In this document: one piece after another, positions 25,376-36,764 of the stretch
How positions within the stretch are numbered: the first letter of the stretch is position 1
Layout of the letters: each line of letters opens with the position of its first letter
Origin: Chaunax sp. Z400
Taxonomy: Eukaryota; Chordata; Actinopteri; Lophiiformes; Chaunacidae
DNA length: 64,000 bases
NCBI GenBank assembly: GCA_037577475.1
Contig: CM075202.1
Span: forward strand, 6,739,001 to 6,803,000
Direction of reading: 5' to 3'
Made by a program: the position numbers and the translations under genes
Notes under the pieces: model-generated
Told to the model about the DNA's origin: nothing
What the model saw: the letters and a program-made list of their open reading frames with translations, nothing else
Databases searched by the model: none

Positions 25376-27058
25376 AAGACCTGCAGTGAAGACGTCTGGA
25401 ACAGATCTGTGTTTCTCAGCAGGTGATCGTTCGGAGTGGGGATTTTTGGATGCAGTAAGTGAGACCTTGCAAACGCTGCAGACAAAAACTTGCAACTGTA
25501 GCTGTGTCACTATTAAACCTGTGTTGAAAAGTCATCCGTGGATGAATGAGGAATCACCAGGGTCAGGTTTCAGACACATTCTATTGTGGTTGGGGCAGTA
25601 ATCCAACACTTTCACACCAAGCAAATCCACAGAAGTAGCTGTGAAAAAGACCAGTGGTCAACTCTGTGACGTCAGACCAATCACACACTGTGTCTAATGC
25701 AGATTTATCATGCCGAATTGGCTACTGATACCAGCTGATTAGAACCAACAGTGCGTGACACATTGACGCCATTGTCTATAGTCAGCTACATACAATGGGC
25801 ATTTTGAGGTTTCTTTGGTCCCTTCCTTTGAGCAGCTGGAGAGCTTACTGTGTGTGTTTGTGTGTATTAATTCAAAGATGTCACCATCCAGAATGTCAAT
25901 TATATATGTTGACTTTAATTTCCTCAGACTTTACAGTCCTCTCAGACACACAAAGCTCCCAGTGTCTGGAGCAGAGGTCTGTTTAGTCAGGGTTCCTGTT
26001 CCCACACACAGTCAGTCAGCTGTGTGGGTTTGGACAGAACTGACTGGAGATCAGTGACAAACAGTAACTTCAAGCCTTTAAATATGCAGCAACAAAAGGC
26101 CAGAATTGGACAAATATTCCCAGTGGGACCAATAGATTGTCAGCTAGAAATGAACAGCAGCAAATGATACAAGTCAACAAAAATATTTAAAACTAGCTCA
26201 CAGCTCGTAAAAAGTCTTTTTTTTACTGACCGTAAGTCAGTAAAAAGTCATAAAGGGCCAGAAGGTCAAACAAACAGGTTGATCTTTTATTTGAAATCAT
26301 CCAAACAACAGAAAGAAATAGTTTTTTTTCTTTTCTTTTTTTCATTGTGTTGGTGTTTTAGTATTCTTCAGCATGCAAGTGTTTGTGTATGTGTGTGTCT
26401 TTGGTCTTTTCCACTGAAAGCGCTCCACTTCCCATCTCCAGGGAAACCAATCTTTTATTCAGGCTGCCAGGCCTGTAGGGCACTGCTTTCCATACTGAAC
26501 CCCCCTCTTTGCCATGCTTACCACCATCACTTCATCTTCCATTTCTACACAACCTTCCCCTCTACTGCTCCTCCATCAGTGGACTCATCCCATTGCCATC
26601 CTTACTCCTCTGCCTCTCCCTTTTTTTTTCTCTCTGTCACTCCTTCTTTTTCCCCATTTAACCTAATGTATTCCTTGAACAGAGAATCTCTGACTAACCT
26701 TTCTCCACCTATTTGGACCCCTCGTAGCCTCACTCAGATTGGGTACAGATTTACATTTTTTTCCTCTCTTCTCATTATTCTGTTCACTGTTTTCTTTCTT
26801 CTGTCACTCCCCTCTCTCTCTATTCTCCTCCATCTCTTTGAGTTGATTCTGTGTGACTGGGAGGCTATTGTATCCTGCCATCAAACACATTGCATACAGC
26901 CACCCATGCAGAATACACACATAGATACAGAGGGATGTTTGTAGAAGTGTTTTTTGTCTTACACATTTGAGCAATACCTGGTCAAAACCAATGTGACAAA
27001 AGTCTTGCAAATATCCTACAAATCCATGCATCTACTTTATGTTGCATTCATTGAGAAA

Positions 27059-27105
27059 TTATCTTATTTTATCTTATCTTATCTTATTGTATATATATGT
27101 GTGTA

Positions 27106-27194
<89 letters not shown>
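27059..27194. repeat. Compound microsatellite (TTATC)n - (AT)n - (CA)n
   Basis: Five-base units (ATCTT-like, 27059-27088), then about 69 bp of uninterrupted AT (27114-27182), then CA repeats to 27194. It lies in dpysl5 intron 1, about 360 bp upstream of the first coding exon. Likely highly variable and prone to cruciform formation. Confidence 0.95.
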
Positions 27195-27195
<1 letters not shown>

Positions 27196-27552
27196 GCTGG
27201 CTGAAGAGGTGCAGAGCAGGTTAGATACTGAATTGATGGTGTTTCTCCAGTATGGTAAGGATTTGGTAGGGATTCATTCATCAAAAACTCCACTTAAGCT
27301 CCGCTTTCAGAAGCCTTTAACGTTGAATTAAAATTTTTTGTTCACTTCCTGGCACAAGAAAACAAAATCTATTATCATCACAGAGCACTAAAGCAAAAGA
27401 TAGATGTTTTTTTTGTTTTTTTTATTGGGCTGCCGGTCATGAACTATTTAGCAGCATTTCCTTGGTTATTTCCCAGCGTATTCTCCTCGTTAGGATGTAC
27501 ACCTTTGTATTGTAAAACTGTTGGTTAATGTCCTTTTTGTTCCTCTTGTAAG

Positions 27553-30500
27553 ATGACTGCTGCCAACATGGGGTCGATGCGTATCCTCATCAAGGGAGGG
27601 AAGGTGGTCAATGATGACTTCACCCAGGAGGCAGATGTCTACATTGAAAACGGCATCATTCAGCAGGTGACCGCATTTACACACATGAGCTGTACACATG
27701 CACTTTTTGTCAAGTCTCACAGAATACCATACACATTAAAACACATGCTATGTCTGTTTTAACATACTTCTCTGTCTGCCATGCAAACACTCACACAAAC
27801 TTTGACCCACATCTTTACTGTCCAGTGAATCCCCAGCTGTTAGTGTGATTCATTAGCAGTAATACAGCATGAAGAGAATGAACCTAGCAGCGAACTCTGT
27901 GGCGCCACATGATGATAGTGGAAGCTATAACTATGCGCACAGAGCGTTGCCATAGAAATGGGCTTTGGTTTACGTGAGGATGCATTTGACTCACAAACCT
28001 GAAACGCTCAGGTGTATTCTGACCAAAATACTACAACCACAAAGCACATATTAATAAAGTTGTGCGAGTTCGATTAAGTCGTGCTTGTGTTCTCTGTGGC
28101 AGGTTGGAAAGGAACTGATGATTCCAGGCGGCGCTAAGGTGATTGACGCCTCTGGAAAGCTGGTGTTGCCGGGCGGAATAGACACCAGCGTGCATCTGCA
28201 GGAGACTTTCATGAACGCAAGTATTCAGGATGACTTCTACAGTGGAACCAAGGTACATGCACTCACACACACACATGCAGGATTGTGTTATGACTAGGTT
28301 CATTAGCATGCCTGTGATTAAACACATTTAGAAACCAGAGATGGCTGTCATTCACACTCTCTCTGTATCTCAACCTCTGTCCTTTCTATACAAAAATGTT
28401 CACCCTGCTTTCAGCTTCATATGTTCCTTAAGAATAATGACCACATACTGAATGTTCTCACACTGGTCCTGTAGAAAGTAAACCCCAAACAGCTGTCACA
28501 AGTTTCTGTTTAAAGCAAAGACCTCTCTTTTTACATACTCACACACAGCTGTTCAGTTTTCATTCATACTGGGTTAATGAGTTCAATTCCAGCAGCATAT
28601 TTTAGTTTGGATGCTCTGCATGTTTTCCATTGATCCCCTGAGACTTAGAACAGAGATGAGATGATTTAATAATTAAAAGATTTAAAAATTCAAAGGAGAA
28701 AGTGTAATTATTGCCTGCAGTGATGTTTGTTGGAGGATGTTGTGTTCTTGTTGTCTGACAGATTCTTATTACCTAGGGGTTGGGTGTTCACTCGGTATAC
28801 AAGGATACATACATACATTATACATAGAGTACTGTTGGCTGGGAGCAAAGATCAAGTAAATGGACTGAAATCCATTCTGTAGTCTTGTATAACAGTAAGT
28901 TAACAATTATGCATTTAGTACCAATGTTCCTCATCATAATTAGAATTAATCAGTCCCTCCAGGATTTTGCAATGTCATCACAACTATTAATGCAAAATCA
29001 ATCAATCCCTGTGACTTCTGCACGACCTTGCAATTTTGTCCAGTCACTCTAACATATTTCCAAATATTGTCCAATCATTGTAGTTTGCCGTGAATTTCAC
29101 CAATCGTACAAGTCTCCCATGTTGAGCTATACTTGTGCATCACCAAACTCACTTCCTTGTTTCTGGTCGTGAAGATAAAGACACGAATGCCTCACATTTA
29201 CCAACAAAAATTACGGTTCAAGACCGTGCGAGGTAATTCCCTGATGTTCTACATGAAAGCAGGGGTAATTGTTTTGCACTGCATTCAACGTTGTGGTGGA
29301 CAAGAGACAAAAACCACCAGTACAGAGCCACCACTGCCATAGTTTTTTAAAATCATGAAATCATAAGTTGTATATATGTTGCACACATATTTATTTGTTG
29401 TTTAAGCACAGTGAAGCAGACATGTCTGTTCAGAATTTTTTTTTTTTAAAACAAACAGCAAAATTATAAATATTACAAATACAATATGTTATCTGTACAT
29501 TTAAATAAATAAATAAATAAACATTTTGTTGTTATTTTTGGTGCTGAGCCTCCATCACTGCCACCATGCGCTCCAAGAGCCCACGCATGGCACTTGTGTG
29601 TGCCTCCATTTGTGCCATCATATCCCTGTTATGCTGCAAGAATCGCTCGTCTGCCATCTCCATATATTCGATTAGCTCGGAGTAATCTCGCTTCCGCTTT
29701 CCTGTGTACAAGATCAATAGCAATAAATACAGATCTTCTGTATGGTCAGACAGAAAGCACTGAATCGCCAGTGGGAGATGAAGAATAATAAAATCTGCCT
29801 AATTGGAATAGAAACATATCTCATTGTTTGTATAGTGTCTGGTGTGACAGACTACTTTATGGTCTTATCTAGCACAACAAAGCTTACCCCGTCTGGTCTG
29901 TTGAGACGACGCGGAGCTACTGGTGGATGGTGCGGGCGAGCTGCGGCCCGGTGGTAGCGGTAGCTCTGTGTCAACATCATGGCCAATGGCAAACGACTCT
30001 ATTGAACAACCAACATAGAACATTGTTTCTAAAACAACAAACTACACCACACAACTACACTCGTAAGGGTTTTCGAGAAAATAGCACCTTAATTTCAGCT
30101 ATTGATTCCAAAGTTGGTCAGCTGGATAGCTAGCTATTAGTCAGCTAACTTTACCAAAGCAAGCATAGTTACTAATTTCCCAGATGAATTTTACGGACGT
30201 CGAGCGCTGACATTGATGCAAGATCACATACATGCTACAGATGAAACACTGATTTGAGAAATTAGTAGCTATGCTAGTTTCGGTAATGTAAGCCGACCAT
30301 CAGCTAGGTAGCTAGCTAGCCAGCTACAGCATAAGTTAGCTGACCATAGGCTAGCAAATGTTACGTTACATGTGTTTTGGCAATGTTCGTAACACTGATG
30401 GGAAATTAATTGCTCAGCAGCAAAGAAATGCATAACTAATAATGAAACTTACGCTCTTCTTGTTTTACGGTGGTTGGCATCCCACAGTCCATAAGTTGTT

Positions 30501-31279
30501 TTCGGGGCTGACCATTGGCGCTCCTTGTGTCCCGCCGGTAGTGCGATCGCGGTGCCCTCCGCCTTGCCATCAGCCACAGGCACAGTAACTGTACTGATAA
30601 AAATGGATGTTTCATTAATTTATCAGATTTGTTCAACTGTTATGTGATCATTATCAGCGTAGGTGATGCTTGGTAGCTCGCTGAGGGGTAATGCTAACAG
30701 CGGCTACAATTTACATCTTACGTTCAGCATTTATAAGAATCAAAACGTGCAGAGACATTACCCTTCTTCTCGAACGTAATCTCCGTATATTGTAATCCCG
30801 AATGCGTTTTTGTAAAAGAAAGTAGAGTTGCAAAAACAAAAATGGGAGCAACGATTGCTCTGGGCTGTTGTGGTCCGCCATTATTGCTGACTGAAAACAC
30901 TAGACGCTGGCGTTGCTGGGTAAAAAGAAATAGTGACGTAATGCCGTGCTCTGGTGACGCAATGACGTGGCTCTAGTTCATCTCCAGCCAGAGGAAAACC
31001 AACCAGTTCTTTTTATTTTATTTATTTCATTTTTTTAAAATTTATTTTTTATTGAAATAAAACAGATTAGATGAGGAGGGGGAGAAAGGGATCAAAGAGG
31101 GTGAGGTGTTCAGCTGTAGTGTGAAGTGTGAGAGGTGCTGAAAGTGGCTGATCAGAGAGAGCTGCAGAGATAATCCGTCTGACACTGATAGCCTCACCTT
31201 CTCCTCCCACAATCCCTCTTTTTTGGGACGTGTACTGGCAATGAATTTTAATTAAGGCCATGCAGGCAGACAATGAACA

Positions 31280-31331
<52 letters not shown>

Positions 31332-34300
31332 CCCCGACAGTGATCGATGACAGTCCACACTTCATGAACACATATGCAGATACCTAAGACACTGATGCTG
31401 CAGACGATGCTAACTGGTTATTATGTTAAAAAGAAATCTGGTAGCTCCTGATATCCTGTTTCATAAATCACAATTGCCTGTTTGCCCATCTCTCCTCAGC
31501 ACAAAATACTTCTTAGTCTCTGTTAGACAATATTGAATGGGTGACTGCCAGTGCAATTTTGAATTGGGGCGGGGGGGCATGTTACAAGCATGGCTGAGCA
31601 GTATCTGTTGTCATGGCTACACAAAAGTGCATCTACTATTCATCTGAGACAAAGTCACTGCAGAATTTCCACATTTCCGCTCACATCCTCTTCTTCTCCT
31701 TTTCATATTATCTATTTAGGACTTGAGAGATTCAGTCAACATATTTTTTTAGGCTGATCTGAAGTACTCTTTACTAATATTTTCTTTAAAATATTGTTAG
31801 TTTTTCTTAACAAAAAACCTACAGATGTTTCTCAAGAGGAGTGAAAATGTCAAACTAATTATGCACAGAGTAGCAGAAGAAAGAATAGAAATGCTCAAAG
31901 TTGATCTTTCTGGATACAAACTGGGAAATAGCTAACTTAAATGTTTTGTATTTGAGTAGCCGAGTCAGGTTTAGTGCATCTTAATTAAACTAGTAACAAG
32001 TAGACCGATGAGAAAACAGTTCATGCTTACTGTCGCCAGAACAAACAGTGTCTGTGTGCTTTACAGTGGAATCATTGTTCTCATCTCTAATCATTCTCCA
32101 CCCCCCAAAATCACCTCTCCTCACCCCCTCACCTCACCCAGGCAGCTCTGATGGGTGGCACCACCATGGTGATGGCTATGGTCCTCCCTGAACAACACTG
32201 CTCCCTGTTGGATGCATATGACAACTGCAGAGCTCTGGCCGACGCCAAGGCGTGCTGCGACTACGCTCTGCATGTCGGGTTGACTTGGTGGGGACCAAAG
32301 GTAAGAGTCAACATGTGAGATGTATAAACTTTCATAAGCTTTAATAAAAAGAGATATCATTCATTGCTATTGCATTTGCTCTGTATAAATAATAAAGCAG
32401 CCAAACCATTTTCATTTATGGGTGAAATGTGTAGTGACCTGGATTAAACCTTACATGAACTAGGTTAACACACATGCTCACTGGGCACGTTAGGTTGATG
32501 TTGTGAGTCAACATGCCTCATTTGGCCTTTGGCTTTAATATCTGTGCCAAATCATCTGTTACATGTAGTAAAATGTTTCAATGGCACATTGTTTAAAATA
32601 TCACTGTTATTATTAACATCCTTGCAAAACCATGACATCATAATGAATAGGGCTGCAACTAAAGACTGGCATTATCAATTAATCTCCCCACTTATTGATT
32701 AATAGATCAATTATCCGGTCTATTAAATGTCAGAAAATATTTTTAAAATGCTCATTCCATTAAAATGCAAATTCCCAAAATATTTTTTTTTAATGTCAGG
32801 TTTTGTCTGACTAACAGTCCAACAATCAGAAGATATTCAATTTATAATGATTTGAGGATCGATTAATCATTTCAGCTAATGACGTCATGTTGCCTTTTAT
32901 TATCACCCTTTATAATACCCTCCAGGTAATTGTATATAGAATAATATATATTATCGTAGCTCACACTTGATTTGAACATTGACTCTTCTGTCAACACTTA
33001 ATACTAGAGAAATGCTCCTCACAAGAAATTACAATAAACAAAAATGTTTACTTGCCTGAAGCTTATTTACTTAGTAGCATTGATTTTGTGCAGACTTCCT
33101 GATGACATTATGGTTCATGTGTTCTGCATCAAATTGGCTCCAGGGTATTATGTCCATTCAAATGAATGATGATTCTCCATAGACAGTGCTTGTTTCATAT
33201 GGGCAAAGTGACAAAGTATTCTCCTTTATTTGAATTTCGATGACACCTTTTACTGTAATGTACATAGAATATTTTATCTGCTAAACACTGTCTAGTTTCT
33301 GTTCACTGCGTTTTGATAAAAATTAAATAAAATAAAATTTTCTTTGTGTTTAATGTGTCTGTAGGAGTGTGAATGTAATGTGAACTCATTCTGGCTGCTC
33401 TCCAAGCTCCATATAACAGATTCTTTGCCCCGGACCTTTGTCTTGTGATCAGGTGCGAAATGAGATGGAGACCCTTGTGAGGGAGCACGGCGTGAACTCA
33501 TTCCAGATGTTCATGGCCTACAAAGACATGATGATGCTGAGGGACTCTGAGCTCTTCCAGGCGATGCAGACCTGTAAGGACATTGGGGCCATTGCACGCG
33601 TCCATGCTGAGAACGGGGAGCTGGTGGCAGAGGTGCACATCCCATAAACACTCAAATAACCACGTGCATATTCACTTCCTCCATGTTTACTTTTTAATAT
33701 CAAATATTCAGCCCAATTATTGTAAGTTTACCCGACATTAGCTATTTTAGTTCGTGTGACCGTCTGTATATGTGCGGAATTTTAAAAATAAATATTGAAG
33801 ATGCAATTACAAGTTTTAACTTATGTTTACGTATGTTATGTTACGTGTGTTGTTAGAGTGCCAAAGAGGCTCTGGATTTGGGCATCAGTGGACCAGAGGG
33901 CATTGAGATCAGTCGACCAGAGGAGGTAAATTTACTTCGGAGGTTGTCACTCAATAAATTTTATTAATGGTATTTATTCCTGCCAAAGTTACCTGGACAA
34001 AAGGCATTCTTAGTTTTCTTGTCTTTTCTTGTTTTTATAAATTCTTTTCTTTTTGCATATTTAAAATGTTGATAATAAAACATAAATTTAAGGGTATTAA
34101 GCTTGTTTTTTTTCATCAAAATGAAAATTTGACTGTGTAAAATTAACTTGAAAGGTGGCTTTCTTTCATACACAGTGGAATCACCCCATAAAGATGAATA
34201 CGCTGACCGTGACCACACACATACTGCCGTTTCATTGGATAGAAGTTCATGACTTTTTTAACTCCTCATTTTGTCTTACTGTCTACAGCTGGAGTCTGAG

Positions 34301-36764
34301 GCTACTCACAGAGCTGTCACCATTGCCAACCGGGTAAGTACAGTAGATGCAAAACCAGATTTCAGTCCCCTATCTGTGTGCAGGTGTCTGTGTGGTATTG
34401 ACAAATGCATGAACGCACTTGTGATTGTAGGCTCGCTGTCCAATATACCTCGTGAATGTGTCCAGTATGTCTGCTGGAGATATGATTGCTGCTGCTAAGA
34501 TGCAAGGTGAGTTGCAATGAAAACACTAGCATAAGATTCTTTGACAGTGGTGATGATACAAGTAGAGGAACATCATGTAACAAGCCGCTTTCTTCTTCTT
34601 CTTTTTTTTTTTTTGCTTCCTTTCTGTTATGTCTGTGCAGGTAAGGTGGTCCACGCAGAGACCACAGTAGCTCATGCTGTGCTGAATGGGATGCAGTATT
34701 ACCACCAGGACTGGGCTCATGCTGCTGCCCACGTCATCGTCCCTCCTCTCCGCCTCGACCCCAACACGCCCAGCTACCTCATGGGCCTGCTGGGCAAGTA
34801 TGTAGTCCATCACAGACATAAATGTACTGAGCTCCTCAAAACGCGCCGTCAAAAAAATCCTGTACTGACATCACTTTTATTAAAGCGGAGGTGTATAATT
34901 AGTGATTAATTCGATTTGTATTTTTCCAGTGACACTCTGAGTGTTGTGGCATCAGAGCACCGTCCATTTAGCACCAAGCAGAGAGCTTTGGGAAAGGAGG
35001 ACTTCACAAAGATCCCTCATGGAGTGTCTGGAGTCCAGGACAGGATGAGTGTCATCTGGGAAAGGGGAGTGGTATGTACACACAAACAGTACACACACAC
35101 ACACACACAAGCCTACACAAGTTTGTGTGAGTCATTTAGTGTGTCTTTTCATGACAGTAACAGAATAGATAATGTCTCTTGCCTTAAGTTTTGTCGTATA
35201 GTATTTGTCGTTTGAACTGCAACTGCTTTTATTCTTTATTTGTTTTCGCCCTTACTTGCAGGTTACAGGAAAAATGGATGAGAATCGTTTTGTGGCAGTG
35301 ACGAGCTCCAACGCTGCAAAGATCTACAACCTGTATCCACGCAAGGGCCGTATCATCCCCGGGGCTGACGCTGACATTGTGGTCTGGGACCCAGATGCAA
35401 CGAGGTACACAGTAGTACAGTATTTACGACACAATTTAGTACAGAACAAATACACTGTTATTTAAATGGCTGTTTTGTCTGTGCAGGACGATCTCCGTGA
35501 GCACTCAGGTGCAGGGTGGGGACTTCAACCTGTACGAGGGGATGCGCTGCCACGGTGTTCCCCTGGTCACCATCAGCCGAGGACGTTTGGTGTGTGAGAA
35601 CGGCGTGTTCATGTGTGCCGAGGGTTCTGGAAAGTTCTACCCACAGCGCACCTTCCCTGACTACCTCTACAAGAAGATGGTGCAGAGAGAAAAGGTGTGT
35701 TGGCTTTGACGTTCACATCTGTGATTCTGTCTTCCAATCAGTTTATAAAAACTGAATCAAATTATGTGGTAAAACTATCTTATAAGATGTTAAATAGTTC
35801 TGTCATTACACCAGGGTTAATGCTATGCTATGCTGTGTTAGCTGACAGTGAACCTGCTGTAAACCCATCATATTGTGTCTAACCGCACTGATTTGACAGT
35901 CTGTATAAAGGATTTAATGCTCTTGCTCTCTGTATGCTGACACTGTGTTTCTGCTGCCGCTGTCTGCAAAATCCTCCTCCATCCTGACCTTGCAGGGTTT
36001 GGCTCTGCGCTGAGATACACTGATGGAAGTACATGCTGTAGCTTTCTGACCAGGTTTAATGTAAACCTATGGGGTATTTTGTAACAAGAATGCAACAACA
36101 TTTGCTTTGCATGTGCGCAGGATGTCTGGGTCAGCTTAAACTGACCAGGTCCTTTTGAAAAAGTTGGATATTTTTCAGTCAGAATCCTTAAAAAAAATTT
36201 GCGGTTTAGTCTACTCTTGAGAATGCTCCTTAAGATTAGAACAATAACTGTTAGGTCAGATACATCTGTTTTCTACTCCGTTTGTAAAGTAGAGAAACAA
36301 CTTTAGTTCAACTTTTAATGTTGACTAGAATGACTCCTTATTCAAAGTTTCTGTGTTCTTTACCTTTCCCTCAGACTCAGGCTTATAAAGGGGTTGAGAG
36401 GGATCCTTACTCTGGTGATGTGGCCAAGGTGGCAAACGCTATGAAGCAAGAGCTTGGTTTAGGCCCCATAGACGGAGAGAATCCCAGCAAAGGGCTCCAA
36501 GGTGCTCGTGTGCACCAGGGAGTCCGAGACCTCCATGAGTCCTCCTTTAGCCTCTCAGGTAGGCTGGAATAAAACTCATAACGTTGCGGTTGTTTGGTAA
36601 AAACTCTCAAATCTGGTCGTTTTTGGTGATTTTTTTAATGTGGTCAACCTGAAGAAAGAATCTGTGTTATTCCCTCAGGGTCTCAAGTGGACGACCACAT
36701 CCCGAAGAGGTCCTCGGCCCGGATCCTGGCGCCTCCCGGCGGTCGCTCCAGTGGTATCTGGTAA
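27553..36764 (+). CDS. dpysl5: Dihydropyrimidinase-like 5 / collapsin response mediator protein 5
   Basis: Cytosolic CRMP-family protein with an amidohydrolase fold but no known hydrolase activity. In neurons it binds tubulin and other CRMPs and controls neurite growth. Coding exons: 27553-27666 (ATG directly after the acceptor AG), 28103-28252, 32142-32300, 33453-33632, 33857-33925, 34289-34333, 34431-34506, 34641-34797, 34930-35071, 35262-35404, 35487-35694, 36375-36558, 36679-36764 (stop TAA 36762-36764). They join in phase to 570 aa; human is 564. Recognised by the N-terminal GGKVVND, the YKDMMMLRDSEL segment, DRMSVIWERG, and the C-terminus ending ARILAPPGGRSSGIW as in human CRMP5. The last-but-one exon (tail before DLHESSFSLSG) differs most from human. 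At residues 69-71 it reads HLQ, so the second metal-type His is absent. Introns 1 (5.4 kb) and 3 (3.9 kb) are the largest. Confidence 0.96.
28951..29345 (+). mobile_element. Decayed hAT-like element, 5' end with CGGBP1-like reading frame
   Basis: Starts with CAGTCCCTCCAGGATTTTGC, a hAT-type terminus beginning CAG, and continues through a leader to an ATG at 29179. The first codons read MPHIYQQKLRFKTVRG, which I recognise as the start of the BED/CGGBP1-like zinc-finger protein of a fish hAT family. The next part is frameshifted (a cysteine pair and a KRK/TKTT stretch are recoverable only by changing frame), and the element stops being recognisable near 29345. No 3' terminus (GGAGGGACTG) was found, so it is truncated. 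Confidence 0.55.
29532..30881 (-). CDS. Nested four-exon open frame, Myb/SANT (PIF/Harbinger)-like tail, 178 codons
   Basis: Unnamed. Proposed - strand exons: 30881-30762 (ATG to AGG), 30588-30453, 29998-29888, 29701-29532 (stop TAA 29534-29532). Introns are 173, 454 and 186 nt, all GT-AG, and phases 0, 1 and 1 join without a stop. Exon 1 begins MADHNSPEQSLLPF and is Leu-rich then Arg-rich, like the N-terminus of Harbinger transposases. Exon 3 is Ser/Pro-rich (SSPAPSTSSSASSQQTRR). Exon 4 is GKRKRDYSELIEYMEMADE followed by an amphipathic helix with Met and Gln to the C-terminus. That tail is typical of fish Myb/SANT-like proteins, but the SANT domain expected upstream is absent. Exon 2 is also open in a second frame (reading TVPVADGKAEGTAIALPAG), which meets a stop in exon 3. 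It could be a domesticated gene, an internally deleted transposon or a pseudogene. Splicing is predicted, not proven. Confidence 0.5.
30882..30975 (-). promoter_or_regulatory. CRE/ATF-rich promoter of the nested - strand gene
   Basis: Just upstream of the nested ATG there are three TGACG motifs in 37 bp: TGACGTAA (30934-30941), TGACGCAA (30955-30962) and TGACGTGG (30963-30970). The start codon itself lies in CAATAATGGCGGACC on the - strand, a YY1-type motif often found at TATA-less starts. CpG density is higher than in the surrounding intron. Function is inferred from motifs only. Confidence 0.45.
31280..31328. repeat. (CT)n-(CA)n microsatellite
   Basis: A short CT run merges into about 20 CA units. 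It lies in dpysl5 intron 3, beyond the 5' side of the nested gene. Confidence 0.95.
32645..32890 (+). repeat. Fish palindromic repeat (copy 3, best preserved)
   Basis: Reads 'agggctgcaactaa', 'ttatcaattaatct', 'gattaatagatcaatta', 'aaatgtcagaaaat', 'ttttgtctgactaacagtcc' and 'agatattcaatttataat', and ends near 'gattaatcatttcag'. The ATTAATC words at both ends give the inverted character of the family. Length and end match copy 1 in part. Located in dpysl5 intron 4. Confidence 0.65.

Larger units (their letters stand above)
22140..27552 (+). other. dpysl5 intron 1; repeats, no exon recognised
   Basis: Runs from the donor after exon 1 to the acceptor just before the ATG. Contents: C and T homopolymers near 22305-22350, (TG)n arrays at about 22622-22641 and 22797-22827, a Tc1/mariner remnant (23130-23445), (CA)n at 24507-24540 and 25342-25373, a segment at about 24594-24850 ('gttacggctgcgtg', 'ggacccaaacg') that may be an old element, and a compound array at 27059-27194. 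A pyrimidine-rich block near 26450-26850 gives the longest stop-free frame of the window but no protein signature. Confidence 0.65.
28253..32141 (+). other. dpysl5 intron 3, hosting a nested opposite-strand gene and transposon debris
   Basis: Between coding exons 28103-28252 and 32142-32300. Contains a decayed hAT-like 5' end (28951-29345), an (AAAT)n tract (about 29502-29522), a four-exon open frame on the - strand (29532-30881) with its promoter, and (CT)n/(CA)n at about 31280-31328. I see nothing recognisable in 28253-28950 or 31330-32141. Confidence 0.75.

Noticed and set aside
26279..26944. Longest stop-free frame in the window (221 codons, + strand) in dpysl5 intron 1
   Set aside because: Composition is driven by C/T-rich DNA (Ser, Pro, Phe, Leu, His), it contains a TG-repeat-coded Val-Cys run, and there is no domain or homologue I can recognise.
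26954..27331. Tyr-Ile repeat protein-like frame
   Set aside because: Translation of the (AT)n microsatellite.
34526..34909. Open frames on both strands over dpysl5 exon 34641-34797
   Set aside because: They are the exon itself extended into introns, or its reverse shadow with a Lys run from a T tract.
36318..36610. Separate small gene between dpysl5 exons
   Set aside because: The sequence splices in phase as dpysl5 exon 36375-36558; the flanking codons are intron.
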